Part shown: positions 53,087 to 64,000 of the stretch, piece after piece
Position numbering within the stretch: position 1 is the first letter of the stretch
Layout: each line of letters begins with the position of its first letter
The notes under the pieces: model-generated
Told to the model about the DNA's origin: nothing
Seen by the model: only the letters and a program-made list of their open reading frames with translations
Database searches by the model: none
Assembly: GCF_001523745.2 (NCBI RefSeq)
Contig: NZ_CP013387.1
Span: 186,001 to 250,000 of the forward strand
Length of the DNA stretch: 64,000 nucleotides
Reading direction: 5' to 3'
Source: Burkholderia mayonis
GTDB taxonomy: Bacteria; Pseudomonadota; Gammaproteobacteria; Burkholderiales; Burkholderiaceae
Made by a program: the position numbers and the translations under genes

Positions 53087-53989
53087 ATGACGCCTGTTTC
53101 TCCTTCGATCGAGCTGTCGCAGCCGGCCGATGCGCCGCTGCGCTCGCGCACGCCGCTCGAGCTTGCCGCACGGCGCTTCGTGCGCAACCGCGCTGCGCTC
53201 GCGAGCCTCGCCGTGCTCGTGCTGATCGCGCTCGCGTGCTTCGTCGGGCCGCTTCTTTCTCCTAACGATCCGGCCACGAGTGACTGGTCGTCGATCAGCC
53301 TTGCGCCGAGACTCGCGAACATGCACTGGTTCGGCACCGACGAGCTCGGCCGCGATCTGCTCGTGCGCACGCTGGTCGGCGGGCGCGTGTCGCTCGAAGT
53401 CGGCCTGCTCGGCACGTTCGTGTCGGGACTCTTCGGCGTTGCGTGGGGCGCAATCGCGGGCTTCGCCGGCGGACGCGTCGACGCGACGATGATGCGAATC
53501 GTCGACATGATGTATGCGATTCCGTATCTGCTGATCGCGATCCTGATGATGACGCTGTTCGGCCGCTCGTTCATCCTTGTCGTGCTGACGATCAGCGCGT
53601 TCTCGTGGCTCGACATGGCGCGCGTCGTGCGCGGCCAGACGCTGTCGCTGCGCACGCGCGAGTTCGTCGACGCGGCGCGCGCGATCGGCGTCGCGCCCGC
53701 GACCATCGTCCGGCGCCACATCGTGCCGAATCTGCTCGGCGTCGTGGTCGTCTACGCGACCGTCAGCGTGCCGACGATCGTGCTGACCGAATCGGTGCTG
53801 TCGTTCCTCGGACTCGGTGTGCAGGAGCCGATGACGAGCTGGGGCGTCCTGATCCAGGACGGCGCGCAGAAGCTCGAGGCGATGCCGTGGCTGCTCCTCG
53901 CGCCCGCGGTGATGCTGTGCGTGACGCTCTACTGCGTGAACTTCGTCGGCGACGGTCTGCGCGACGCACTCGACCCGAAGGACCGCTGA
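53087..53989 (+). CDS. oppC: Oligopeptide ABC transporter permease OppC
   Basis: A 300-residue permease with an N-terminal OppC_N-type segment (RFVRNRAALASLAVLVLIAL) and the core WFGTDELGRDLLVRTLVGGR, the hallmark of OppC/DppC. The EAA loop is in EFVDAARAIGVAPATIVRRH. It follows oppB by 12 bases and ends one base before the oppD start. Confidence 0.93.
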   Translation: MTPVSPSIELSQPADAPLRSRTPLELAARRFVRNRAALASLAVLVLIALACFVGPLLSPNDPATSDWSSISLAPRLANMHWFGTDELGRDLLVRTLVGGRVSLEVGLLGTFVSGLFGVAWGAIAGFAGGRVDATMMRIVDMMYAIPYLLIAILMMTLFGRSFILVVLTISAFSWLDMARVVRGQTLSLRTREFVDAARAIGVAPATIVRRHIVPNLLGVVVVYATVSVPTIVLTESVLSFLGLGVQEPMTSWGVLIQDGAQKLEAMPWLLLAPAVMLCVTLYCVNFVGDGLRDALDPKDR

Positions 53990-53990
53990 G

Positions 53991-54976
53991 ATGGCGCTAC
54001 TCGAAGTCAAGAATCTCGGTGTGCGCTTCACGCGCCGGGAAGGCGAGCCGGTCGATGCGGTGTCGGGAGTGTCGTTCTCGCTCGAAGCGGGCAAGACGCT
54101 CGGCATCGTCGGCGAATCGGGCTCCGGCAAGAGCCAGACGGTGATGGCGCTGCTGGGCCTGCTCGCGGGCAACGGCTCGACGTCAGGCGAAGCGCTGTTC
54201 GACGGCGAGAATCTGCTCGACATGAGCATGCGGCAGTTGAACGAAGTGCGCGGCAACCGGATCGGGATGATCTTCCAGGATCCGATGACGTCGCTCAATC
54301 CGTTCCTGACGATCGAGCGGCAGATGACGGAGAGCCTGCAACTGCATCGGAAGATGTCGCGCAAGGATGCGATCAGGCGCGCGATCGAAGCGCTCGAAGC
54401 GGTCAGGATTCCTGACGCCGCGCGCCGGATCCGGATGTACCCGCACGAGTTCTCGGGCGGCATGCGTCAGCGCGTGATGATCGCGATGGCGCTGCTGCTC
54501 GAGCCCGAGATCCTGATCGCCGACGAGCCGACGACCGCGCTCGACGTCACCGTGCAGGCGCAGATCATCGAGCTGCTGCGCGAGCTGAACCGCGAGCACG
54601 GCACGTCGATCGTGCTGATCACGCACGACATGGGCGTCGTTGCGGGGCTCGCGGACGACGTGATGGTGATGTATGCGGGCCGTACGGTCGAATACGCGAG
54701 CGCCGACGCGATCTTCGCCGCGCCGTCGCATCCGTACACGATCGGCCTGCTGAACGCGCTGCCGCGACTCGACGCGCCCGACGACACGCCGCTTGTCGCG
54801 ATTCCCGGCAACCCGCCGCTACCCGGCCAAGGCATGCTCGGCTGCGCGTTCGCGAAGCGCTGTTCGCATGCATCGGATCGGTGCGGCGCCGAGCGCCCCG
54901 AGCTGATCGCCTATTCGGACACGGGCGCCGTGCGCGCGTGTCATCGGCCCATTGCGGAAATCATGGGAGGGCTGCG

Positions 54977-54980
<4 letters not shown>
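53991..54980 (+). CDS. oppD: Oligopeptide ABC transporter ATPase OppD
   Basis: A 329-residue ATPase. Walker A GESGSGKS, signature motif [15 protein letters not shown], Walker [12 protein letters not shown]. The C-terminal oligopeptide-binding extension has the Cys pattern [15 protein letters not shown] typical of OppD/DppD. Its TGA overlaps the oppF ATG (ATGA), so translation is coupled. Confidence 0.94.
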
Positions 54981-56110
<1,130 letters not shown>

Positions 56111-56211
56111 GCAGTACCGACAAAGACACAACAAGCCAACAGGGGTGTGGACGGCGCGGATGATCTTCGCGTCGTGGGAAGGCGCGTCGTCACGGCGGCG
56201 CGCCGGGGTGT

Positions 56212-56236
56212 CGCCGGCCGCGATGCGCGGCCGGCG
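56212..56236 (+). promoter_or_regulatory. Strong GC hairpin in the oppF-porin gap
   Basis: Arms CGCCGGCCGC (56212-56221) and GCGGCCGGCG (56227-56236) pair perfectly across a five-base loop. It lies 32 bases before the porin ATG and has no T run, so it is more likely an RNA-stabilising or attenuating intercistronic hairpin than a terminator. Confidence 0.4.
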
Positions 56237-56267
56237 AGTGGGTAGTCAACATAAAAAGAGAAGCGCA

Positions 56268-57728
56268 ATGACACAACATCAATCGATGAAGAGGGTCGCG
56301 CGAGCAGTCCTGCTCGCGTGGGGACTGCCGATGCTCGCCGGCGTGTCGATCGCAGGCGCGGCGCGTGCGGATGACGCGGCGCCGGCCGCGCCGGCCCGGG
56401 CGGCGCCCGCCGCGACGCTTGCGCAGCAGGCGACGACGCCGAACGCGATCATCAACGCCGACGCCACGCAGGAGATCATGCCGCCGGAGCCGGTGTCGAG
56501 CCAGTCGACGTCGAAGGGCTTCATTGCCGACAGTCATTTCGACGTGCTGTTCCGCAACTACGCGGACGTGCTCGATTCGAAGGGCGGACCGCATCGCCAC
56601 GCGTGGGTCCAGGGTGTGATGGCGAACTTCGAGTCCGGCTATACGGGCGGGCTGATCGGCTTCGGCGTCGACGCGTCGATTTACGCCGCGCTGAAGCTCG
56701 ACGGCGGCGCGGGCGCGAGCAACATGGTGCACATCGCGAAGGGCGGCGGCGGCTCGAACCAGTTCGCATGGGCGTTTCCCGGCATTTATGACGTGAAGGC
56801 GCGCATTTCGAACACGGTGATCAAGTACGGTCTGCAGGCGGTCGACAATCCGTTCATGGAGCAGCACGACAACCGCGCATTGCCGCCGACGTTCCTCGGC
56901 GCGACGATCGTCAGCAACGAATTCAAGAACGTGATGCTCGAAGCGGGCAGCTTCACGAAGACGGACGCGCGCGGCTACGCGACGCTCACGAACCTGACGA
57001 CCCAATACGGCGGCACGCGCGTCGATCGCTTCACGTACCTGGGCGGCACCTGGGATTACTCGTCGACGGGCTCGGCGTCGTTCTACGCGGGTCAGGCCGA
57101 CGACGTATGGCGTCAGTACTACGGCTCGGTCAAGCAGAGCTACGGCTCGCCGCAGGCGATCAAGTGGACGGGCTTCGGCAACTTCTATTCGACGCACGAC
57201 ACGGGCGACGCGCGCCAGGGCAAGATCGACAACAATGCGTACAGCTTGTCGCTCGCCGCGCAGCACGGTCCGCACGAGCTGCTGCTCGGCTATCAGCAGG
57301 TGCTCGGCGACCAATTCTTCGATTACCTGAACGAAACGAACGGCATCTTCCTCGTCGATTCGATGGATGTCGACTACAACGCGCCGCACGAAAAATCGCT
57401 GCAGTTGCGCTACACGTTCTACGGCAAGGAGGCGGGGCTGCCCGGCTTCAAGGCGATGGTGTGGGGCGTGACGGGCTGGGGCGCGGACGGCTCCGCGGGC
57501 GCGGCGCTCGATCCGACGCGCTCGAGCATCTACTGGAAGGACGGCGCGCCGGTGCAGGGCCGCCACCACGAGTTCGGCTTCATCCCGTCGTACACGATCC
57601 AGAGCGGCAAGTTCAAGGACACGAAGATCACGTTCATCGCGATGTGGCACGTCGGCTCGACGCACTACTCGGACAGCACCAACCAGGAATACCGGCTGGT
57701 CGTGAACGTGCCGGTGAAGGTGTTCTGA
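56268..57728 (+). CDS. OprD-family outer membrane porin
   Basis: A 486-residue protein with a signal peptide (KRVARAVLLAWGLPMLAGVS) and a low-complexity alanine stretch after it. The mature barrel has OprD-family features: HAWVQGVMANFESGYTGGLI, and the closing YRLVVNVPVKVF with C-terminal Phe. OprD porins take up basic amino acids and small peptides. Its place directly after oppABCDF implies it is the outer-membrane entry for the same substrates. ATG 56268 is used; ATG 56286 is possible. Confidence 0.87.
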   Translation: MTQHQSMKRVARAVLLAWGLPMLAGVSIAGAARADDAAPAAPARAAPAATLAQQATTPNAIINADATQEIMPPEPVSSQSTSKGFIADSHFDVLFRNYADVLDSKGGPHRHAWVQGVMANFESGYTGGLIGFGVDASIYAALKLDGGAGASNMVHIAKGGGGSNQFAWAFPGIYDVKARISNTVIKYGLQAVDNPFMEQHDNRALPPTFLGATIVSNEFKNVMLEAGSFTKTDARGYATLTNLTTQYGGTRVDRFTYLGGTWDYSSTGSASFYAGQADDVWRQYYGSVKQSYGSPQAIKWTGFGNFYSTHDTGDARQGKIDNNAYSLSLAAQHGPHELLLGYQQVLGDQFFDYLNETNGIFLVDSMDVDYNAPHEKSLQLRYTFYGKEAGLPGFKAMVWGVTGWGADGSAGAALDPTRSSIYWKDGAPVQGRHHEFGFIPSYTIQSGKFKDTKITFIAMWHVGSTHYSDSTNQEYRLVVNVPVKVF

Positions 57729-57882
57729 GCATTCCGAAACGATTCGCGCGGCGGCGCAAGCTCGGCTGCCGCCCGACATCGGCATTTCTGCGGCGGCATG
57801 CGGCTCGCGTCCGAATGCAAAAGCCGCCGCCGTTCTCCGCGCCCCGGACGATGCGCGTGCACGCTGCTGCGCGTCCGTTCGA

Positions 57883-58872
57883 TCAGGCGGTTTTCGGTGC
57901 GGGTGCGAGCACCGCTTCGCTCGCTGCCTGCGGATCGAGCTCGATCAATTGCCGGCCCGTGTCGCGCCATGCGTCGAGGCCGCCGCGCAGCGCGAGCGCG
58001 TCGGCGAAGCCGGCTTGCTTGAGGCGCTGAGCCATCAGCGCCGCCGTCACTTCGTTCGGGCACGAGCAATAGATCACGAATTTCTGCGTCGCCGGATAGT
58101 GCGCGACGATGGCGTGCAGATCGCGTTCGTCGGCGAACTGCGCGCCCGGGATCGCGTACGGATCGAGCTTGCGGTGCTCGGGCGAGCGCGCGTCGACGAT
58201 GACTGGCGAGGGATCGGCTTGCAGCAACTGGTCGAGTTCGTCGACATCGATCCGCGCGTTCGCGAGCTGGCGAATCAGCGCGCGGCGGCGCATCCAGCGC
58301 ACGGCCGTATAGAGCGCGAGCAGCACGACGATCACGACGAGCACCGCGCGGCCGAGCCGGTTCGCGCCGGTGAAAAGCCAATCGATCTGTTTCGCGAACA
58401 CGAACCCGACGGCGATGCCGCAGCCCGCCCACAGCAGCGCGCCCAAGCCGTCGTAGCCGACGAACGTCCGATAGCGCGTGCCGAGCGCGCCCGCCATCGG
58501 CACCGAGATCAGCGACAGGCCGGGGATGAAGCGCGCGACGGCGAGCACGCGCACGCCCCAGCGGCCGAAGAAGCGTTCGGTTTTTTTCACGCAGCTGTCG
58601 CGTGACAGCGAAAGCTTGCATAAGGTTTTCAGCGCGCGGCCGCCGAAATGCCGGCCGGCGACGTACCACGCGGTGTCGCCGATCAGCGCCGCGAGCACCG
58701 CGAGTGCGAGCACGGGCGCGAGCTGCGCGCCGATCGCGTCCGGATGCAGCGTCGCCATTGCGCCGAACAGCACGAGCGTCGGCATGGCGGGCACGGGCAG
58801 GCCGATCGCGGCCGCGAGCACGTTGGCGAACACGATGAGCGGCCCGAAACGGGCGACGAGATCATGAAGCAT
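57883..58872 (-). CDS. DedA-family membrane protein fused to a rhodanese domain
   Basis: A 329-residue two-domain protein. Residues 1-200 are DedA/SNARE-associated (about five membrane helices; FFGRWGVRVLAVARFIPGLS is the DedA core). Residues about 210-310 are a rhodanese: VIVDARSPEHRKLDPYAIPG, then KFVIYCSCPNEVTAALMAQR with the active-site Cys. DedA proteins are linked to lipid flipping and proton balance; rhodanese transfers sulfane sulfur. The fusion is known in proteobacteria but its job is not established. ATG 58872 is at the conserved start. Confidence 0.87.
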   Translation of the reverse strand: MLHDLVARFGPLIVFANVLAAAIGLPVPAMPTLVLFGAMATLHPDAIGAQLAPVLALAVLAALIGDTAWYVAGRHFGGRALKTLCKLSLSRDSCVKKTERFFGRWGVRVLAVARFIPGLSLISVPMAGALGTRYRTFVGYDGLGALLWAGCGIAVGFVFAKQIDWLFTGANRLGRAVLVVIVVLLALYTAVRWMRRRALIRQLANARIDVDELDQLLQADPSPVIVDARSPEHRKLDPYAIPGAQFADERDLHAIVAHYPATQKFVIYCSCPNEVTAALMAQRLKQAGFADALALRGGLDAWRDTGRQLIELDPQAASEAVLAPAPKTA

Positions 58873-59030
58873 GACGAAACGATGGAGGGTCGCCGCGAGA
58901 AGCGCGCGGCATGGAGCGCGTGGATGTGCCGATTATCGGCTATTTTCGGGAAGGGGATCACAGCGCGCATCGGCGCGCGGCGGAGACGGTGAGGGCGCGG
59001 GCCGGCCGCGGCCTCACCATGGCGGCGGGA

Positions 59031-59303
59031 TCAGGGTGTCGTGCTGCGGACGAGCGGGGTGGCGCCGTGCGTTTCGCCCGGCAGCTCCGCGCCGTGCGAA
59101 CGAATCGCGGCGATCAACTCGGCGGGCGTGATTTCGTAGCGTACTTCCCGATGGATGCCGGGCTTGCGTTCGTCGATTTCGATGAGCAGTACGCTTTTGC
59201 CGTCTTCGGTGGCCGCGAGACGCAGCGAGCGAAGCTCGCGGCCGTCGGCCGGATCGAATTCGGTCAGCAGGGTCATGGCCCCGGAAGAACCGGTCGTGCG
59301 CAT
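59031..59303 (-). CDS. Hypothetical small protein, 90 residues
   Basis: Begins MRTTGSSGAMTLLTEFDPAD and contains LRLAATEDGKSVLLIEIDER, then REVRYEITPAELIAAIRSHG. This looks like a compact alpha/beta fold without known motifs. GGACACG before the ATG is a weak ribosome site. It stands alone between the DedA and GntP genes. I do not recognise the family. Confidence 0.6.
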   Translation of the reverse strand: MRTTGSSGAMTLLTEFDPADGRELRSLRLAATEDGKSVLLIEIDERKPGIHREVRYEITPAELIAAIRSHGAELPGETHGATPLVRSTTP

Positions 59304-59641
59304 TGAACGTGTCCTCGTGTCGTGAAATAGGAAATGTTGCTTTGCGGACTGCTTGAATGCAGTTTAACCGAAGCGGGCGGCCGCAATGAGAATTTCGCGA
59401 GGCGTTCGATCGGTATGGTCGGGCGGCTTGCCGGAGCGTTGCCGCGCGTTGCGCGGCGGGCCCGCCGGCGTTCGCACAAATCCGCATGTTGCAGCGGCGC
59501 GTCACGATAAAAGTATGAGAGAAAACGGAATCGGCCCGGCGCGCCGTCGAGCGGCGGGCGCCGGGCCGATTTGTTCGCCGGCGCTTCGTCGAAGCCGGCC
59601 GGCGGCGGTCGCGAGACGGGCGCGTTGCGCCTGTCGTCAGA
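59304..59641. other. Intergenic gap; holds the GntP gene's terminator
   Basis: About 340 bases between two minus-strand genes. The left end contains the promoter region of the small hypothetical gene (AT-rich at 59310-59390). The right part holds the hairpin listed next. No gene seen. Confidence 0.4.
59532..59568 (-). terminator. Probable terminator of the gntP-type gene
   Basis: Arms CGGCCCGGCGC (59532-59542) and GCGCCGGGCCG (59558-59568) pair with an inner extension; on the minus strand the stem is followed by ATTCCGTTTTCTC. The T run is interrupted, so termination may be partial. It lies 75 bases after the permease stop. Confidence 0.55.
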
Positions 59642-61045
59642 TCATACGAGCCCTGTCAGATAATAGACGGCGATCACGAAGAACACCGCGAGCGTCTTGA
59701 TGACGGTCACCGCGAAGATGTCGCGATACGACTCGCGGTGCGTGAGGCCCGTCACCGCGAGCAGCGTGATCACCGCGCCGTTGTGCGGCAGCGTATCCAT
59801 GCCGCCGCTCGCCATCGCGACGACCCGGTGCAGCACTTCCATCGGAATCTGCGCGGCCTGCGCGCCCTTGACGAAGAGATCCGACATCGCCGCGAGCGCG
59901 ATGCTCATGCCGCCCGACGCCGAGCCCGTGATACCCGCGAGCGAGCTGACCGACACGGCGGCGTTGACGAGCGGATTCGGGATGTGCTTCAGCGCATCGC
60001 CGACGACGATGAAGCCCGGCAGCGCGGCGATCACGCCGCCGAAGCCGTATTCGGACGCGGTGTTCATCGCGGCGAGGAGCGCGCCGCCGACTGCCGCCTT
60101 GGTACCGGTCGCAAAGCGCTCGTGCACGCGCTTGAACGCGGTGATGACGACGAGCAGGATGCCGAGCAGCAGCGCCGCTTCGACCGACCAGATCGCGACG
60201 ACGGTCTTGATCGGCGTCGTGATCGGCGCGTGGACGCCGGGCAGCACGTCGGGCGGGACCGTGTACGATGCGCCGCCGTACCACACTGGAATCAGTTTCG
60301 TCAGCGTGAAGTTCGCGACGCCGACGAGCACGAGCGGCGACACCGCGAGGATCGGATGCGGCAGCGACTGCGTTTCGACGCGCTCGGGCTCGTTGATGAG
60401 CGAGGTGCCGTAGCCTTCGCCGCGCGCGAGCGCCGAGCGGCGGCGCCATTCGAGATACGACAGGCCGACGACGATGATGAACACCGACCCGATCGTGCCG
60501 AGCGCGGGCGCGGCCCACGCGGTGGTCTTGAAGAACGTCGTCGGGATGATGTTCTGGATCTGAGGCGTGCCCGGCAGCGAGTCCATCGTGAACGAGAACG
60601 CGCCGAGCGCGATCGCGCCTGGCATCAGCCGCTTCGGAATGTTGCTCTGACGATAGAGCTCGGCCGCAAACGGATAGACGGCGAACACCACGACGAACAG
60701 CGACACGCCGCCATAGGTGAGGAGCGCGCAGACCGCGACGATCACCGCATTCGCGCGCGAGCGGCCGATGTAGCGGATCGCGGCCGCGACGATCGCCTCG
60801 GAGAAGCCGGACAGCTCGATGACCTTGCCGAACACCGCGCCGAGCAGGAACACCGGGAAGTAGAGTTTGACGAAGCCGACCATCTTTTCCATGAAGATGC
60901 CGGAGAAGACGGGGGCGACGGCGGCGGGATCGGTCAGCAGCACCGCGCCCAGTGCGGCGACGGGCGCGAACAGGATCACGCTGTAGCCGCGGTACGCGGC
61001 GAACATCAGGAAGGCCAGCGCAGCGAGGACGATCAAGAATGACAA
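59642..61045 (-). CDS. GntP-family permease
   Basis: A 467-residue polytopic carrier with about 12-14 membrane helices. GntP landmarks: VFLLGAVFGKVIELSGFSEA, FAVYPFAAELYRQSNIPKRL, LPGTPQIQNIIPTTFFKTTA, GSASGGMSIALAAM. The closest functional parallel is the permease beside hbcR in Pseudomonas, used for 3-hydroxybutyrate; gluconate is the other known substrate type. Start is TTG at 61045 with TAGGAG upstream (AGGAGACTCTC then TTG). A sigma-54 promoter lies 75 bases upstream and a sigma-54 activator is divergent. Confidence 0.88.
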   Translation of the reverse strand: MSFLIVLAALAFLMFAAYRGYSVILFAPVAALGAVLLTDPAAVAPVFSGIFMEKMVGFVKLYFPVFLLGAVFGKVIELSGFSEAIVAAAIRYIGRSRANAVIVAVCALLTYGGVSLFVVVFAVYPFAAELYRQSNIPKRLMPGAIALGAFSFTMDSLPGTPQIQNIIPTTFFKTTAWAAPALGTIGSVFIIVVGLSYLEWRRRSALARGEGYGTSLINEPERVETQSLPHPILAVSPLVLVGVANFTLTKLIPVWYGGASYTVPPDVLPGVHAPITTPIKTVVAIWSVEAALLLGILLVVITAFKRVHERFATGTKAAVGGALLAAMNTASEYGFGGVIAALPGFIVVGDALKHIPNPLVNAAVSVSSLAGITGSASGGMSIALAAMSDLFVKGAQAAQIPMEVLHRVVAMASGGMDTLPHNGAVITLLAVTGLTHRESYRDIFAVTVIKTLAVFFVIAVYYLTGLV

Positions 61046-61119
61046 GAGAGTCTCCTAAACCTTGGTTGTTGTGCGGGCGGGCGCGCCAGACAGACGGCGC
61101 GACGCTCCGGCAGCTCTTC

Positions 61120-61136
61120 CGCAGGATTCGTGCCAT
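61120..61136 (-). promoter_or_regulatory. Sigma-54 (-24/-12) promoter of the GntP gene
   Basis: On the minus strand the sequence TGGCACGAATCCTGC (61135 to 61121) has the -24 GG and -12 GC with exactly ten bases between, matching TGGCAC-N5-TTGC at all positions but one. It lies 75 bases upstream of the TTG start, next to a sigma-54 activator gene. Confidence 0.85.
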
Positions 61137-61208
61137 CGGACGTGCGGCGGGCCGCAGCCGCGCCGGCAGCGGGGCGTGCTGCGCCGCCGGCTGCCGGCTG
61201 CGTCCGAT

Positions 61209-61237
61209 TCTACAGAAAACGTCTCTATATGTAGACG
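61209..61237. promoter_or_regulatory. Dyad upstream of the sigma-54 promoter, candidate activator site
   Basis: TCTACA (61209-61214) and TGTAGA (61230-61235) form an inverted pair 21 bases centre to centre; overlapping it is CGTCT (61220) with AGACG (61233), arms 8 bases apart. The stretch is AT-rich and lies 75-115 bases upstream of the -12 element, the usual distance for an activator binding site. Confidence 0.5.
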
Positions 61238-61330
61238 AATGCGGCGCGGCCGGCGTCTCGATCGGCCCGTCAGGCTTGCGTGACGGCCTCTTGCTGTCTG
61301 TCTCCTGCATGAGATAATCCGTCTCGCTTT

Positions 61331-62872
<1,542 letters not shown>

Positions 62873-62951
62873 CAGACCGATGCGCGGGATGCATTCGCCG
62901 CGCAGGTGTCGACGCTCGCGCATGAGCGGGCGTATCCGCATGGAGGTTGCG

Positions 62952-63572
62952 ATGAAGCGCATCGAGATCGCCGCATCGTGCGTGACGCTCGCGGCCGCCG
63001 CGCATGTTGTGTTCGCGCAGGACGGCGTGCCGCCTGCATCGTCCGTATCGACTGCGGCGTCGAACACTTCGGCGCCGACGGCATCTGAGTCGCCTGCGTC
63101 ATCGACGTCGTTCGCATCGTCGGGATCGCCTGCTTTGGTCGAGCGACGCAATTGGTACGGCGATCCTTTTTTTGCATTGTCGAATGCGATTGCCGAATGC
63201 CCGGTTCCGCTCGGTCCGTTGATGACGCGTGCGCAAATGGAGGACGATGCGCATTACCGCGTCGAGCGCGGAACGACTTGCTGGCTCGCGCATCGCTGCA
63301 GCAAACCGAATTCATATTTATACGACAAGCCGATTGCCGGAGAACTAAAAAAGGAATTTGCCGGCGGCGATGCGGCTTTGGCCGGCACGAGCATCTGGAT
63401 CACGATTCAGCGCCGCTTCATTTATGCCGAGGGATGCGCGCCCGCATCGTTCGATCGCGATGCGTTGCGACGCAGGCTCGAGGCGCTGCCCGACGTCGAG
63501 CAAGTATTCATTCGGCTTACCGACGATCCACGCGGCCGTGCGCCCTATAAGACACTCGTTGCACCCGATTGA
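62952..63572 (+). CDS. Exported hypothetical protein
   Basis: A 206-residue protein with signal peptide MKRIEIAASCVTLAAAAHVV (cleavage near FAQ). A Ser/Ala-rich stretch follows (STAASNTSAPTASESPASST), then a folded region with CWLAHRCSKPNS and YAEGCAPASFDRDALRRRLE; the five-element region to FIRLTDDPRGRAPY resembles BON-type domains faintly. TGGAGGTTGC precedes ATG 62952. A small lipoprotein gene follows; function unknown. Confidence 0.72.
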   Translation: MKRIEIAASCVTLAAAAHVVFAQDGVPPASSVSTAASNTSAPTASESPASSTSFASSGSPALVERRNWYGDPFFALSNAIAECPVPLGPLMTRAQMEDDAHYRVERGTTCWLAHRCSKPNSYLYDKPIAGELKKEFAGGDAALAGTSIWITIQRRFIYAEGCAPASFDRDALRRRLEALPDVEQVFIRLTDDPRGRAPYKTLVAPD

Positions 63573-63639
63573 CCCTTTGTCGCGTGGCTTGGCATATACT
63601 CGCGTCGTCCAAGAAGAAAGCGGAGCGATAGGCAGATTC

Positions 63640-63927
63640 ATGAAACAGACGGGTGCGCCGGCGCCGGGGCAATGCGGCGCGTTCTTGCGGACAGGATTTT
63701 TGATTGCTTTAATAGCGGGGCTTTCAGGCTGCGGAGGTAGCGCGCCGCTGTTTACGTCCGACGGGCGTTCGACCACGATGGTCCAATGCCCCGCCGGCGG
63801 TCCTTGGGACACCTGCATTCAGAATGCGCGCGGCATTTGCGGCGGCGATTTCGACACGATCAGGCAATCGGTCGATAACGGCGTGCGGTACCTTCTCTTC
63901 GCATGCAAGGCTGGAAATGGCTTTTGA
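63640..63927 (+). CDS. Small lipoprotein, 95 residues
   Basis: The signal region GAFLRTGFLIALIAGLSGCG has a lipobox LSGC (Cys about 31). The mature part has four cysteines (VQCPAGGPWDTC, ARGICGGDFD and LLFACKAG), likely two disulphide bonds. No family is recognised. It follows the previous exported protein by 67 bases and may share a transcript with it. The ribosome site is weak. The remaining bases to the end of the window carry nothing recognised. Confidence 0.68.
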   Translation: MKQTGAPAPGQCGAFLRTGFLIALIAGLSGCGGSAPLFTSDGRSTTMVQCPAGGPWDTCIQNARGICGGDFDTIRQSVDNGVRYLLFACKAGNGF

Positions 63928-64000
63928 GCATCGCTTGCGGGATATGAAAGCAATGCGAAAAATGTTCGATTGATTTGGAATTGATTCATATACTTCCATC

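Noticed and set aside
51266..54463. 1065-codon minus-strand open frame opposite oppA-oppD
   Set aside because: Antisense shadow of the opp genes; composition is that of reversed GC-rich codons and no domain is visible.

Overview
The window looks like a chromosome segment of a Burkholderia, most probably the B. pseudomallei/thailandensis group. I infer this from the very high G+C coding sequence, the hopanoid genes (hpnA, hpnB, hpnH with a linked ispH), the FUSC/DUF1656/HlyD/NodT efflux operon and the overall protein flavour. The dense accessory transport and catabolic content suggests the second chromosome, but that is an inference. No rRNA, tRNA or CRISPR array was seen.

Layout. 1-9.9 kb is a catabolic cluster on the plus strand: end of a hydantoinase A subunit, hydantoinase B, an aldehyde dehydrogenase, a HAD hydrolase, a PuuB-like amine oxidase, a three-subunit HcnABC/opine-oxidase-like dehydrogenase and a short AraC regulator. 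10.0-11.1 kb holds a decayed sulfonate-type binding protein gene and a VOC protein. 11.3-18.5 kb is visibly more AT-rich and looks like an acquired, partly eroded island: AraC regulator, GNAT acetyltransferase, a spliced potB'/'potC-like permease, a polyamine-type binding protein, an H-NS paralogue, a wrecked IS3 element and an amidase. 18.9-25.5 kb has a LysR/M81 peptidase divergent pair, a frameshifted alpha/beta hydrolase, and cstA with its small ybdD partner. 25.5-35.1 kb has a small HTH regulator with a palindromic operator, a class III aminotransferase, an aromatic-acid-type efflux operon, a LysR regulator and a DOPA-dioxygenase-like protein.

35.6-43.6 kb is the hopanoid region: hpnH and ispH on the minus strand diverge from hpnB; hpnA lies 2.8 kb further on, and between them sits an unusual 490-residue alanine-rich protein built from about 21 copies of a 14-residue unit. 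43.3-49.1 kb has acylphosphatase, an OpgC-like acyltransferase, a SPOR plus phosphodiester-glycosidase lipoprotein and a POT peptide transporter. 49.7-57.7 kb is a complete peptide-uptake locus: XRE-cupin regulator, oppABCDF and an OprD-type porin. 57.9-62.9 kb has a DedA-rhodanese fusion and a GntP-type permease divergent from a sigma-54 activator, with a textbook -24/-12 promoter between them. Two small exported proteins of unknown function end the window.

Working together: the OprD porin, OppABCDF and POT carrier can be read as outer- and inner-membrane routes for peptides under the XRE-cupin regulator; the GntP permease and its sigma-54 activator form a self-contained inducible uptake circuit resembling the Pseudomonas hbcR/3-hydroxybutyrate arrangement; IspH feeds the isoprenoid precursor supply on which the linked hopanoid enzymes depend. 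The most unusual features are the 14-residue repeat protein in the hopanoid region, the chimeric permease scar in the H-NS-bearing island, two candidate leader ORFs (before hpnB and before oppA), and the sigma-54 promoter.
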